From contig PDUO01000014.1 of assembly GCA_003008705.1 (NCBI GenBank), positions 213,608-277,607 on the forward strand: a DNA stretch of 64,000 bases. The letters are read 5' to 3'. This DNA is from Pezicula radicicola (Eukaryota > Ascomycota > Leotiomycetes > Helotiales > Dermateaceae). The notes beneath the pieces are model-generated. The model was not told the DNA's origin. It saw only the letters and a program-made list of their open reading frames with translations, and made no database searches. This document shows, piece by piece, positions 1-11,183 of the stretch (within the stretch, counting starts at the first letter, position 1; each line of letters opens with the position of its first letter). The position numbers and the translations under genes are program-made.

Positions 1-517
1 GAGAGCAGGAGACGTTAATGTAGTTTTGAGGACCATAAACGACAAGTATATATGTATCTTGCGAATTGCTTAAGAAATAGCTTGAGTAGTTCGCTGTTGA
101 GATATAAGAGATGGACTTGAGTATCTCACTTAATTTAAGTATCTCACTTAGTTTAGGTAGCTCCTTTAGTATATAGCCCTAATCAAAACGATATCTTACG
201 AAGCAATTTGTAGTGTATCTATATATTGAACTGCGACTTAGTGGAAATTGTAGATGCATATAAAGAGTGAATTGTGAGCACTTGCCCTCTGAATACGAGG
301 TGTAGTAGGCTATATATACTAAATGAGTAGCATCGAATTCATCCTGAATACCATACAAAATGGGTGATTCGTAATGTATGAGACTTGCGTAGCCTTCGTT
401 ACAGAACAGGGCGAATTGATTCAGACCTTACAAATCAGAAAGGATCGAATATAAAGTTAATATACCCCATGCGATATCACGTGATTTATAGGCAACACTA
501 ATTGTCAAGTAATTTTC
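1..517. other. Intergenic, window start
   Basis: AT-rich sequence with no credible coding frame. A palindromic ATCACGTGAT (CACGTG core) lies near 475-484, just past the stop codon of the minus-strand hydrolase-like gene. Nothing else is recognised. Confidence 0.5.
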
Positions 518-1552
518 TTATTCCTCATCGTCAAGCCACTCCATAACGGCCTGTTCTTCCTCTCCAGGACTATCTTCATTTATTTCCCAATACCTAATAC
601 GATTCTCAGCTTCCGTGTGCGCATCAAATGAATCATCAAACATAGAACGCTCTTTCGACTCGTGAAGCAAGATACTCCTCCTCATAACATGAACCATCTC
701 CTTCGCCTGTTCCGTCATCTCCCCACATGTCTTTTCCTTCGAAGCAACAGAAGGAACTGTGCTAAGAATAAGAGTGCGAGGAAGACGGAGACCTGTTTTG
801 GGGGGTGGAAATTTGAGTGGTGATTTTCTACTAATTTCGATTACTTCTTCTGTTTTTGATACTTCTGAGTTAGTAGACGGAGGGTTTGTGACAACAACGT
901 TTCCATCGTCATCGATGTAGAAGTTATCGATCAGGGTGCTACTTGGTGTTGGTGTCGGTGGAGGTTCCATACCAGGAAAGTAAGTGGGAATGGAGAGACC
1001 TGCTGTACGAAAGAAGAGCAGTGGCGAAGCGAATGAGTCGAAGCATTGAGAGGGTTGGGAGAAGAGTTTTGACTCGAGTTTGTGGAGAGTTTCTGTTGTC
1101 CATATTTGATTATTTTCTGTCATTATAACACTATCTTCATGAACCGATGGAGTTGGATCTTTTGAAGTGGCAATGCCTGTCCAGTCAAAGACGGCATCTT
1201 TGACAATGAGCCCCCTGATCTGAGGCGAAAGTTTCGATGATCTTGACTCAGTGAGTGCTAGAGATGTAGCGAGAGTGCCACCTAGTTGTGAACCATAGAT
1301 ATAAATTCCAGACGGCGAAAGGGATGTTGTGAGCCACATATAAGCATGCATAACATCGTGGAGAGGAGTTGGAAAAGGATGGTTCTTATAGAGCGGTGAT
1401 GAGCTGAGATGCTGCGAAGGAAGGCAGTTCCAGCGGTAGTTTATGCGGGCAATGATATGTGAAGGCAAAAAGGGCGGATATGGTGTCGAGTTACCGACAT
1501 GGCCAGGGCTTGAAGGGAGGTATATCGTGAGTGGTGTTTTTGATGTGGCCAA
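518..1552 (-). CDS. Alpha/beta-hydrolase-fold protein lacking nucleophile Ser (5' end unresolved)
   Basis: The frame runs about 344 codons on the minus strand and ends with TAA at 518-520. It has the layout of fungal alpha/beta-hydrolase-3-like proteins: an N-terminal TIYLPSS strand, an INYRW segment, then the nucleophile-elbow region YGSQLGG followed by a helix rich in Ala/Leu and ALTES. The elbow would be G-x-S-x-G in an active esterase; here the middle position is Gln (GSQLG), so classical hydrolase activity is doubtful. The C-terminal half is a low-complexity linker and an acidic tail (WLDDEE). The frame opens with TTG at 1552 and the first in-frame ATG is about 66 codons downstream, so a short upstream exon spliced at an AG near 1560-1570 is likely but I could not place it. 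Family assignment is moderate; function unknown. Confidence 0.6.
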   Translation of the reverse strand: MATSKTPLTIYLPSSPGHVGNSTPYPPFLPSHIIARINYRWNCLPSQHLSSSPLYKNHPFPTPLHDVMHAYMWLTTSLSPSGIYIYGSQLGGTLATSLALTESRSSKLSPQIRGLIVKDAVFDWTGIATSKDPTPSVHEDSVIMTENNQIWTTETLHKLESKLFSQPSQCFDSFASPLLFFRTAGLSIPTYFPGMEPPPTPTPSSTLIDNFYIDDDGNVVVTNPPSTNSEVSKTEEVIEISRKSPLKFPPPKTGLRLPRTLILSTVPSVASKEKTCGEMTEQAKEMVHVMRRSILLHESKERSMFDDSFDAHTEAENRIRYWEINEDSPGEEEQAVMEWLDDEE

Positions 1553-3467
1553 ATGACTGTTGAAGATACTGTTGGGATATTAGCTAATTACACGTCAACG
1601 GCTTTGGATAGTAGGGTAATAGGGTGGTATATGAAGTGGAGGCTAATAAGTGAGATTTGAGTCACGGCAGTCTAAGACGAGATGTGATCAGTGAAGCTCC
1701 TACATACAGCACTTCTAACCCTAGAAGCAATTTTGAAGCAATGGTACACGTGGAAAAGAAGCTCTAGGTTTTCATGACTGAAAACGCGTCAGCCATCGAA
1801 AGGTGGGATATCTTCTGCATTGGACGAAGTCAAGCTAAGAGACTGATAAGGCTTCGCTATCATTGACTTTTCATGCCCTCTACAAAGCCAAACTTGTCCA
1901 ATGCGATTGTATCTCCGAAGTAATGTTGCTTGCTCTAATGTGAAACGAGGCAGTAAAGTAGAAGAGCTAAAGAGGCATTACACGTACTCTACGCTGATAG
2001 TACCTGAAGATCCACATGTGATGGTGTGAGTATCAGCTTGTTGAGAGCTGAAAGCTCTTCTAATAAGCTGACAACAATTCTTCGAGGCCACAAAGCCTCT
2101 GAAACTTCTAAGTGAGAAGAATGCTTTCATAATGAACGTTAGTTCTCGCTCCCGTATTCAGGTTACAGTCTTTAATTATCTTCGGGCAGTTTAATGCTTT
2201 CGTGCTCTCTTTCGCATTCGTAGGCTCGTAAAGCGTAAGGCGGAAGGCGTGATAATAGGCCGGAGCTGGCAATGTGCGAGGAACGGGAGGAGTACGTCAG
2301 CCTGAAATCGCACTTGGTGAAATCGGGAATGCTGCGCGATTTTTATGTCATGTCATGGGGATAGGCTTCTCCTGCAGTAGCTTTGTATTGTTTGTGAGTT
2401 GTCCTACTTGGCTGAGAAGCTACCAATGACCTGGCGGGTGAATGAAAAAAGTTGGCGCGTTTGGATGTTTGTTCGCAGCTAGCGGCGAGGACCCAGCTAC
2501 TTCGTAGAGTGGCCCCGGCGTCTCGATGCGAGACCGTTGGAGTAGGCTGAAGGGGACTCCACGATCAAGTGCTAAAGCAGCTAGCTGCCCGTGACGGAAA
2601 CGAAGTATTGTTGCACAGGAGCCAAATGAAAATAACAGTGCGGTTGCGTGCCTATCGAGGATGCTCATACTCGTAAGAGTGCTGTCCGGTCTGCTTCTAG
2701 ACGTACGTACTGTTCAGTACGGTTCAGTACTCTACTTGTAGTACCTGCCTACGCCGTACCGCACAGGGGACGTACAGGAGGCTGTGCACCTTAATCTCGC
2801 TGAATTGCTTCTTGTCTGTTCCCCCACCTAAGCCCCTAGCTTCTAGGCGGGGCTTGGTGTTTCTCGGGCTGTCTCCCGGCATCTCGATTGGCTCTTGGTC
2901 CTTTTAGAAAACGACGATCGAGGCTTCGCTTTTGAGGTAACGAGACATGGGGACACTGGACTGGAGCCTGGCTGTAGATGTCACTAACTCGCCTGCTACG
3001 GTTGCCCACGAGCCATCTCTGTCTTTCGTCTGAATGAAATAACCTTGCTTGCGAATCCTCTCACATTGTCATTCCCAAGCACATATTACAAACTTGCGAC
3101 ACTATATCCCACGTTCCTTTGCATCAACTTCAACTACAGTATATAGCTATCGGCCACCTATTTATTCTACGAGAGTTTTCCAAGGCTTCGCATTCAGCCT
3201 TATTTCAATAAGTTGTTCCATTATTCGCGGGACGCCTTACTCGTCGGCAATCCCATAATCGCAAGGAACCCGTCCGCTGAACCCCTGCAGAGCCAAATCT
3301 CGCCAGTTGCCCCCTTCAGCCTTTTCTTGGAGGACCCTTCATTTCAACATCCCTCTTCTCCAACATTTCGCCTTTTCACCGTCTTCTTCGTTCTGTTCCA
3401 TTTTCATGATACCTCCTTTTTAATACTTCCGAAGAGTCGACCTTAATTGGTGTGGGCTCAATTCCTG
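1553..3467. other. Long intergenic region with GTAC-rich patch, then 5' leader of the glycosyltransferase
   Basis: No convincing gene. A dense cluster of GTAC words (GTACGTACTG, CAGTACGGTTCAGTAC) occupies about 2699-2765. From about 3040 the sequence becomes C/T-rich on the plus strand, as in fungal promoters and 5' leaders, and leads into the glycosyltransferase transcript. The 82-codon minus-strand frame at 2420-2668 has no supporting features. Confidence 0.45.
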
Positions 3468-3531
3468 GTGAGTTTGCATAGTCCTACGTGTATTATATGA
3501 GCGATGAAACCTAACAAGACTTCTCTTCTAG
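3468..3531 (+). other. Probable 5'-UTR intron of the glycosyltransferase gene
   Basis: A donor GTGAGT at 3468, a branch-like CTAAC at 3511 and an acceptor TTCTAG ending at 3531 define a 64-bp intron upstream of the coding start at 3718. The signals match the coding introns in the window. No coding frame crosses it, so it would lie in the leader. Confidence 0.45.
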
Positions 3532-3717
3532 GCACGATCGACCATCCTTTGACGTAGCCATCTGCGGCACTTTTGCGAGAACTCATAGATTTATGGCGAG
3601 CATTTGATATAGATTCATCACCAAAGCTCTCAGGGGCTTAGTACGACTCAATACGTGAGAGGACCACGAGCCCGAGCACGACAGTACGATACCTTCGACG
3701 GGAGCAACATACACACC

Positions 3718-5619
3718 ATGGCCAAGAAGAGCGTAGTGAGGAACACCTGCACGGTGTTCCAGATATTGTTGGCAGCTGCAGCATGTTATGGAGTTTTGTA
3801 CCTGGGCGTGTTGTTCTTCCAGACGGGTACTTTACCTCGGTCACCAGCAGATCTCTACAAGAGCCCTACCGCCCACCAACCTGGGGGCTCCTCATCAGAT
3901 AAAGCTGGGGCTAGCATCCTACCATTCCCATCGAGCAAGTTAAAGATTGAGAATATCAACCCTAATGCCAATTGGTTCAACAGACCTCAGAGCCTCGCCG
4001 TTGCAAATGATGGTTATCTAGGGAAAAGGCCCGACGTTGACACAATAGCCAACTTGACAAGGTTAGTTGAAGAGTGCAGAGGTTCATATGAGGGTATTGA
4101 AAGGATGCCATACGTTTTCGATTGTCTGAAGTACTTGGCTGAGGGCGAGAAAGAATACTATTATACTCCAGCTAAAGGAGAGCGGGCGAGCGAGCAACCA
4201 CCTACTCGTGCAGAATATCTCAATTCCGATGGCAAAGACAATACGCTTTCAGCATATCCGTCATACAAAGCTGCCTCGAAATCATCGCTTGGTCAATGCA
4301 ATGGCCCCATAGTACCTTACCATACTTATTGGACCGGACCTGCGACGTGGCGTGTAGAGCTCTTTATCAAGAGCTATTTTTACACTCAGAACATACCATG
4401 TTCTCGATTGTGGATATGGTTAGACGGTGATCGAGACCCAGATGCAGTGGATAAGATGTTGAATAACGACCCGGTATTTGCCAAGTTCTTGCCATTCGTC
4501 GAGCGAGGGGATATTACACTCAAGACGTGGAAGTTTCCATCACGGATACCGCTGCCAAAGGGGGACAATACGGATGGTGTGGGATACTACAAGACGCCTG
4601 GGAAGCCAAATTCAAAAGGTGAAGTTCTAGTTGCAGATGGACTCATCCGGGATGCAAACGATCAGGAATGGCTGGTTTTGACTGAGAAGCAAATGACGTT
4701 TTTGCCTGTGGCTGTTTCTGATGCCGTAAGATTTGTCGTCCTACATATCTATGGAGGATCCTATTACGACATGGACGTTATCATGCTACGTGATATGCGT
4801 CCTCTGCTTATCGGTGACGAGCATTCATTTGCAGAACGATGGGGAGGCCATCCAAGCCCAGGAGACTACAATACCGCAATTATGTCTTTGACGGCCAATT
4901 CTTCATTGTCTTCATATCTCCTTCGAGGCGGTGTACGAATGGGTTTGAATTTCCACCCTCGTGTCATTGGCGTGATGGCAGTCAAAGACCGCCGAAATCG
5001 CCAGTTTCACATGCTAGAAACAGCAGCATTCGATCCAATCTGGACGGAATTCAACTGGGGCAGACTTGGCCGGTGCACAATCCCATGCATTCACGATTAC
5101 GGCCAAGTCTTCAAGGGTGGAGACCATGCTTTTCCTTTGAAGGATGAATGGGAGAGCTACGACGGAGAGCCATTGAAGCTTGCGGGAGCAACGCGAGAGA
5201 AACACTTCTGGGAAATCAAACGAGACACGCAAGAGATAGAAGAAAGAGCTACTACTGCCGGAGTTGGAGCTGTTGCTACCTATGATAGAGATGCTTTGAG
5301 TAAAGCAGAATACAAAATCGAGGAGGATCACTACCCACCCACAAACAGGACAATAGAGAATTTCTTCCGCGGGGCCTGGACTTACCACATTCATAACCAG
5401 GTATGTCCTATCTTTTCGAACCTCCAGTGTCAAGTCCGCACTGTAATACTGTACTGACAAAATCTATAGTGGCTCAAAAACCCCGAACCTTCATCCTGGC
5501 TCAACGTCATCCAACGAACCCAAGATGGCTTCTTCGCCGGGAAGCACACCAACCCTTATGGCGAGAAATGGGACGGTCCCTCATTGAAGGAGTACGAAAT
5601 CTCCTGGGAATTTACGTAA
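3718..5619 (+). CDS. GT32-type DXD glycosyltransferase, type II membrane protein
   Basis: Exons 3718-5400 and 5470-5619 give 610 residues. The intron has donor GTATGT, branch TACTGAC and acceptor ATAG. I chose the ATG at 3718 (context ACACCATGG) because it puts a short basic cytosolic tail before a hydrophobic signal-anchor at about residues 12-34, the layout of Golgi type II glycosyltransferases. The catalytic region has PYHTYWTG, LWIWLDGD and the sugar-nucleotide motif GGSYYDMDVIML, with the DXD aspartates near residues 351-353, as in the glycosyltransferase sugar-binding/DXD family (GT32, alpha-mannosyl or galactosyl transferases). Likely role: Golgi glycan or glycolipid elongation. The exact donor and acceptor sugars cannot be read from sequence. 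The second exon supplies the C-terminal WLNVIQRTQDGFF to SWEFT segment, and the first-exon frame stops soon after the donor if left unspliced, which supports the splice. Confidence 0.85.
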
Positions 5620-6511
5620 ATTCCCCTCTCCTGTGTGGTTGTTCCATATTTTTGTTAGCCTGTTTTATCTCTTGAACATTAGCGGTCATGTGCGTTTATA
5701 ACGAAATATAACGTTGATTAAATACATCACGGTTGTACATTGGGTTTTTGACAGTTGAGCAGTGGAGTCGGTCGGCGCGTGGTGTAGTGGCAAATAGAAT
5801 TTCAGCCTTCGAAATTGTTGACTTTTGGGTGGTTGATTTTTTATTTCTTCCGTATATATACTGCATACTTTCACTTGCTACTGTACCATTCATAGCATAT
5901 TCTGGCGTTTATTATAGAGTACGGTACTGGCTTGTCCGGTGCGACTTGCATGATGCTAGCAAAGCCGATTTTATAGAATTTATGCTGTCAGGTGTCGAAT
6001 ATAAAAGCTACGTCTTCTGTGCTGAGTTCTTGATATACTATATATTCTTTCTTCCCACCTACTGCAGGTGATTGAGATGTTAAGTTGAATTCAGTTTCCG
6101 GGGCTTGTGGCTTTTAGAAATAGACTATAAAATGTTCATGTAGGCTATTGAGAGTGAACTAGCTCACATTATCAGAAACCAAATTATTAGAATGCTAGCC
6201 ACCATTGATCTTACTGTGACTGGAAGAGGTAGCGACGTGCTGAGGTTGTGTTTCTCTTTCTATTCTATTTTTTTTTCTAGTTCTCAATCTAATGTGTTTC
6301 TTATCTAATGGATTTTCTGGTCTTCTCTGGCTCCTTGTAACGGGAATAGTAACGTAGGTAGGTATGGAATCTCCTTTCCATCCCTACATCCCAACTCCAA
6401 TCCGTTTACCAAGTTCAAGTCCCTTCTCAGCCATGTAACCTCTATCTCCTCTAAAGCCCCAAATATACCCATCAATAAAAAGAAAAAGTCGATCTCCACC
6501 CCAAGTCGTCT
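5620..6511. other. Intergenic region between convergent genes
   Basis: AT-rich 3' flanks of the glycosyltransferase (plus) and histidine phosphatase (minus). Only short chance frames are present. Confidence 0.5.
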
Positions 6512-7463
6512 CTACAACTTCGCCTGCTGCTCACCCTCCTCAGGCGGAATCTGGAATCCCCTCTCCGACCACCCCTTCTCAGCACTCCTCCTCAGATTTC
6601 TCTGCTCTTCCACACTCAACGGCTTCTCATCACCCAACCTCCTAACACGACTCTCAGCCGTCTCCTTCAAATGTGCATCCTGATCCTTCCCCTCCTCATC
6701 CACAAACATATAACTCCTCCACTCAGTATTCTCCCACCCTGTCCCTGTAAATTTCTCATTTCCTTCCCAATCCTCAGTAAAATGGTGCAAGTACGTTCCA
6801 TGCGTAACCACAACAATCTCACGATCTCCGTTGGAATTCGGCGTAGCCGTTGTTGACTGCGACAGTTTTCGTAGCCATAACCTTGCTTCGCGAGCTCGAG
6901 CTTCGATTGCTTTGGCAGCGGGTGACCATTTCCCCTTCTTAGAATTCCAACCCTCATTAACAAGTGACAAATCAACCTTATTCCCAAACTCCTTTTCCAA
7001 GATCTCCTTACTACTACCTGTATCGCAAGGTAAATCAGAAGTCTCTTGTAGTTCTGGGAGAGCTGTTACGATGAGTCCTTTACTGACTTCGGTTGGGAAG
7101 GACAGTAGACATGTGTAGATTGTTCTGCGGAGTGGTGAGGCTACTAGGTCGGTGATTTGGGAGTGATATGGGAAACTAGTTGCGAGGTCGCTGCATTGTT
7201 TTTCGCCAAGCGGTGTTAATGATGGGTCCGGGAGGATGTGGTTTGCTTCGTTGAGGTTGTGGTAGCCTTGGGCGTGGCGGACGCAGCTTTTGTGTGTGTT
7301 AGATTTGTGGTTTTTGTCTTCTTGTTTATTATTCTGAAGGGGGAGGTTGAGGGAGTGGTTTGGTGGTTTCGAGAGGGAAGGAGAGAGATATGACTCGGTG
7401 GGTTGGTGTAGATTGCTGGGAAAGAGATGTTGGGAGTACGTACTGGATGATTGTCTTGCCCAT
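6512..7463 (-). CDS. Histidine phosphatase superfamily (phosphoglycerate mutase-like) protein
   Basis: Exons on the minus strand are 7463-7444 and 7286-6512, giving 264 residues. The first exon encodes only MGKTII plus two bases of His7. It joins across a 157-bp intron (GTACGT...AAAAG) to give HCVRHAQGYHNLNEANH, the typical N-terminus of fungal cytosolic PGAM-like proteins. The RHAQ motif supplies the phospho-accepting His11, and a second conserved His lies in VVVTHGTYLHHF. The C-terminus is charged. The longer unspliced frame upstream has no homology character, so I start at 7463. Family known to include phosphatases of small phospho-metabolites; the substrate here is unknown. Confidence 0.85.
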
Positions 7464-8435
7464 CTTAATTCTGACTTCTCGTTTCTACGAAGTACTGGAT
7501 TGTCTTTGCTAATTCGACAATTGCAGTTTGGAAGATGGTGTTGCTCGTAGATGAAGTTGGCGGGGTTGGAATCTTTCGTACGGTAAATAGTGGGGTCGAT
7601 GCAATGCCACTTGTATTCGCAATGATTCAAACAATGACGAGAGGAATGGGTGAATGGTCTACAGAAGGGAAAATGGAACGAACTCAAGGAAACTCAGAAT
7701 ACTTATGTAGAGTAGAGTACCGTATGCCCTTTGCCAATGACTCTTCCTCTAGCAACGTTTCATGCGTAAGTAATCATGAGGCGACAATGTTTGGGCCAGC
7801 TGCCCAGAAGAGTCTTTCTTTTTTCTTCCATTGATGATGCTGTCAGCCCGCCCGCCAGTCAAAGATATTTTTACAATGGAGCACTGTCGTCCGGTGTGTC
7901 CAATGATGATGGTGCATTGGAAAATGTGCCCGAGTCCACTTTGGGGAGCTTTGCCGATGAAGAAGGTTCGCCTGATTAGGATGAGTTGCCTCTACCTTAC
8001 ACGAGTTCTGTACGGTACAAAATGTCAACACTTGACATTTCGAACCAACTCCCACCATGGGGAATAATTCTTGGTGGACTCTATTGTCTGCAATTGAGAG
8101 AGATCTTGACGCAAGTCTGTCGACTCAGCTAACCCGATATGAAGTCTGGGAATCAGTGCTGAGATCATCATGTATATAACAACCCCTTTATCACATTTTC
8201 TTCAGGCGCAGAAACCTCGTCCTACTTAAACTTATCACGTTGATCATCTTTTCGAACAAACCCGCCTTATATCTGAAGCATCTCGATTATCAGCTTTAAC
8301 TTGTTGCTTCATGCTTTAGATCTCTTACTACCATAGACCAGTCGAAAACCTCAAGTGAAGGAACATACAACGAAGAGTTCAGGAGCAAGCTCCAACTTTA
8401 AACGACCTGGTTTACTGAGGAGGCAATCAAGAATC
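7464..8435. other. Intergenic region upstream of the MFS pseudogene
   Basis: Holds the divergent upstream regions of the histidine phosphatase (minus) and the decayed transporter (plus). An inverted repeat, TGTCAACACTTGACA, sits at about 8024-8038. No coding frame is supported. Confidence 0.45.
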
Positions 8436-9405
8436 ATGGGTCTTCTCCCGGAACTTCGAGGTCGTAGCCTTTATGCACTTATGAAGTTCATCTGCGGATG
8501 CTTCTTCATGATGTACGACTATGACGCAGGTGTACTGGGCGGGGTGCGCTACCACAACCCCTTTCTTGATGCCATTGGAAATCCTACAGGTGTTTATATC
8601 ATCCCAATGATATTCTCCTTGTACAGTCTTGCAGTATGCATCACTTCACTCGTTGTCGGCACATTTGCCTTCAGGATCGTATTGGTGACCGGACACCCAT
8701 GAAGATCATCCGTCGTTTGTGTATATGTTTCTAGTTGCCGATGATTCGGGAATGGATGTGAAGTTCATTAATGGCTTACTATAGTAGTGTCATTCTTACG
8801 GGTGTTGGTGCTGCCCCTTCTCTCGTATCCCTTCTGTCAGGTGTTCTGAATATCTTCTTCGCACTTGGTTGCGTTCCCCTCTACTTTAATATCGAGAGAG
8901 TGGGAAGATGATCCGTCCTCCTGTACGGCGCCATGATCATGACGACTCTCATTACACTATTCACAATTCTCATCGCTATACCACCTACGCCATCTATCCA
9001 ATAGATTTCCATCGGCATCATCTTCATCTTCCTTTTCGTCTTCGGCTACGCCCGGCAAGGTTGCGTCTGCCTATACTGTAGTGAGATTGCACTACTCGAG
9101 TATTGTCATATTGGCGGGGCGGCTACTGCTTTCGGAGAGCGGTTAATAACCTTCTTGACGGTTTTTGCTGGTCCCATCGGACTAGCAGATGCTGGATGGC
9201 ATTTTGGATCTGGATGATTAGTGGGAATATTGTTGTTGTTGTCTTTGTCTTCTTGTTGTGTCCAGAGACAGGTGGCAAGACTCTTGAGCAGGTTGACTGG
9301 CTTTTTACTGTGGGGAAGAAGGGTGAGTTGGGCGATGTTGAGGGGTATGGTGGTGAGGTTGGGGAGAAGTCTGGGAGGGCTGGTGATGCTGAGCATTTGG
9401 AGTAA
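8436..9405 (+). pseudogene. MFS sugar-transporter pseudogene
   Basis: The remains match fungal hexose-type MFS transporters. The first part (ATG at 8436) reads through TM1-2 with YDYDAGVLGGV and NPTGVYIIPM. Near 8672 the reading shifts by one base into a DRIGDRTPM loop segment (family form GRR). Most of TM3-TM7 is missing, an internal loss of several hundred bases. Reading resumes at about 8812 with SGVLNIFFALGCVPLYF and continues in one frame except for an in-frame TGA at 8909-8911 (an Arg position) and a TAG at 9002-9004 (a Trp position). A lost T in the TTTT run near 9202-9205 shifts the frame again, and the C-terminus reads WIWMISGNIVVVVFVF and PETGGKTLEQVDWLF to a stop at 9403-9405. Two nonsense codons, two frameshifts and a deletion rule out a working transporter. 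Confidence 0.85.
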
Positions 9406-10127
9406 TTGCATGAGGGTCTAAAGTCTAGGCATCTGAAGTACTGTTCGGAGTGTGTCTTTGTGCACAACCTCTACTAACCTCGTATTAGCAGTATAGATAC
9501 TAGTATGAGGAGAACTCCTAAAGAGAAACATCTTAACTGAGGTCAAGTTGTTAATTACATAGACATAGATAGACTTTCTATGGCTGGTATGATATTGGAG
9601 AATAGTTACCCCGCTATTGGGGAAAAGTGCTCTTAGGATTTATACTTTGGTTCTTTTGCAAGCGCAGACATCTTGAAGTACTACGAAAGTACGAAAGCAA
9701 GAAAATCAGGCTGGAATGTGCCGTCTAGATCAAGCCATCACTTCTCTACTTACCTTATCCAGAAAGTGGCTGTCGGTAACCCCGCAGGGCTGAAGCCGAA
9801 GCACCAGGCTGACTGCTGTGCCGCAGACCCCTCCTCCAATGGCATCAGGATATACTACTTTAGCTGAAAGGTTTGGGAGAGCATGATGACTCCATGCTGA
9901 CGCGGCTTTATATCTCTAAACATGGGCGCGAAGCAACCTTAAAGCTTCTTGCAACGACCATGATCATCACCAAGTTTAAGCTTGCAAGTTAACTATCCCA
10001 AGGACCTCCTCGACTAGTTAGTTCCTCTCAACAGCTAAGATATTGAAGTCTAACTGCTCTTCTATCACCCAAGCCACTTCTATTGAGCTCCTCACGATAA
10101 GCATCACCGCCATACACCACCAGCACC
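9406..10127. other. Intergenic, promoter of the tail-anchored protein
   Basis: No gene seen. A small plus-strand frame at 9673-9867 has no recognisable features. The last 100 bases are C/A-rich, as expected for a fungal 5' leader. Confidence 0.45.
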
Positions 10128-10829
10128 ATGCCTCCACAAAGATACTCAGCAGTCCCACAAAACGATACCGATGAAGCCATAATCCTATCTCCAATCAACA
10201 TACCCTCTTACAACTACAACAGCGGAATCCCCAACTCGGTTTCTAGTGTCGCACCCTCGACTCCTTCCTCCCCTCCCCCATCATTCCACTCATCACAATC
10301 TCTCGATCAACCACTCCGTCCATCGTCTTCACCAGGAACACCACGACCTACCTTCGTACCCGTCCTCCGCGGAGGTGATCACAACCCCGAAAATCAAAAT
10401 CAAAATCAAAATAATCTACAAGGTTTATGGGATGGTGGGATTTCGTTGATTGGAGGAGATAGTACTGTCATCTCATCATCTGCAAGCGATGCCACACTAG
10501 CTATCGCTTTATTAAGAAGTAGAGTCGATAAATTAGAAGAGAGTCTAGGGAGATTATTGCTCGCTAAAGAATCTTCTTCGTCTACTTCGAGGGAGGAATA
10601 CGGAAGTAATTGTTGTGTGACAATTCGAGGGAAGGATCAAAATTCGCAACATGCGTTACCACATTCGCATAATTGTTGCGTTACGTTTTCGGATGTTGAT
10701 GTTGAGGGAGGTGGGATGACGAGGGGTGATAAGAAGGCGTTCAGGCGTTGGATAGTTCTTTTGTTGGTTATTACTTTTTTGATCTTTGGCTTGTGGGGTC
10801 TTATAGCTGTGCAGATAAGTAGGCATTGA
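10128..10829 (+). CDS. Tail-anchored membrane protein of unknown function
   Basis: Single exon, 233 residues, ATG in good context (CAGCACCATG). I do not recognise the family. Visible features: a Ser/Pro-rich disordered N-terminal half (about residues 25-80), a short Asn/Gln run (NQNQNQ near 89-94), a predicted coiled-coil helix at about 121-148 (ALLRSRVDKLEESLGRLLL), a twice-used NCCVT motif (161-165 and 182-186), then a basic stretch (KKAFRR) and one hydrophobic segment at about 208-228 followed by only five residues. This topology fits a C-terminally anchored protein facing the cytosol. The paired cysteines could bind metal or become lipidated, but that is speculation. Confidence 0.65.
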   Translation: MPPQRYSAVPQNDTDEAIILSPINIPSYNYNSGIPNSVSSVAPSTPSSPPPSFHSSQSLDQPLRPSSSPGTPRPTFVPVLRGGDHNPENQNQNQNNLQGLWDGGISLIGGDSTVISSSASDATLAIALLRSRVDKLEESLGRLLLAKESSSSTSREEYGSNCCVTIRGKDQNSQHALPHSHNCCVTFSDVDVEGGGMTRGDKKAFRRWIVLLLVITFLIFGLWGLIAVQISRH

Positions 10830-11183
10830 GAAGGTGGATGAGTGAATGTAGAGTTCCTGGTCTTTACTGGTTGAGATTTGAAACTTCCTACGAAAAGATA
10901 TTAGTTACATATTGGGGTAGTGGATTATTGTCTCGTGGATAAATATTGGTTAGCCTGGCAGGTGTTGGAAGGAGTTGTTGGTAAAGTCTCAGCTTTTATT
11001 GATAGGTACCTGAGAGTTTAATTGAAGCAGATAAGTATTCAACCTAAGTCTATCCATCTCTTTATTTCTATCCATGTCTCCTCTATCCATCTAAAGATAT
11101 TATCTTTATGATATGAAACTTCTTGAACTGAGACATTCCTCTCATCTATCAAGAGTACTAGTCCAGTCTAGTGTGTCAAATTC
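10830..11183. other. Short intergenic region between convergent genes
   Basis: Contains the 3' flanks of the tail-anchored protein gene (plus) and the 117-aa protein gene (minus). Nothing else recognised. Confidence 0.5.

Noticed and set aside
2420..2668. 82-codon minus-strand frame with ATG
   Set aside because: No motif, no splice continuation and no promoter-like context; looks like a chance frame in GC-richer spacer.
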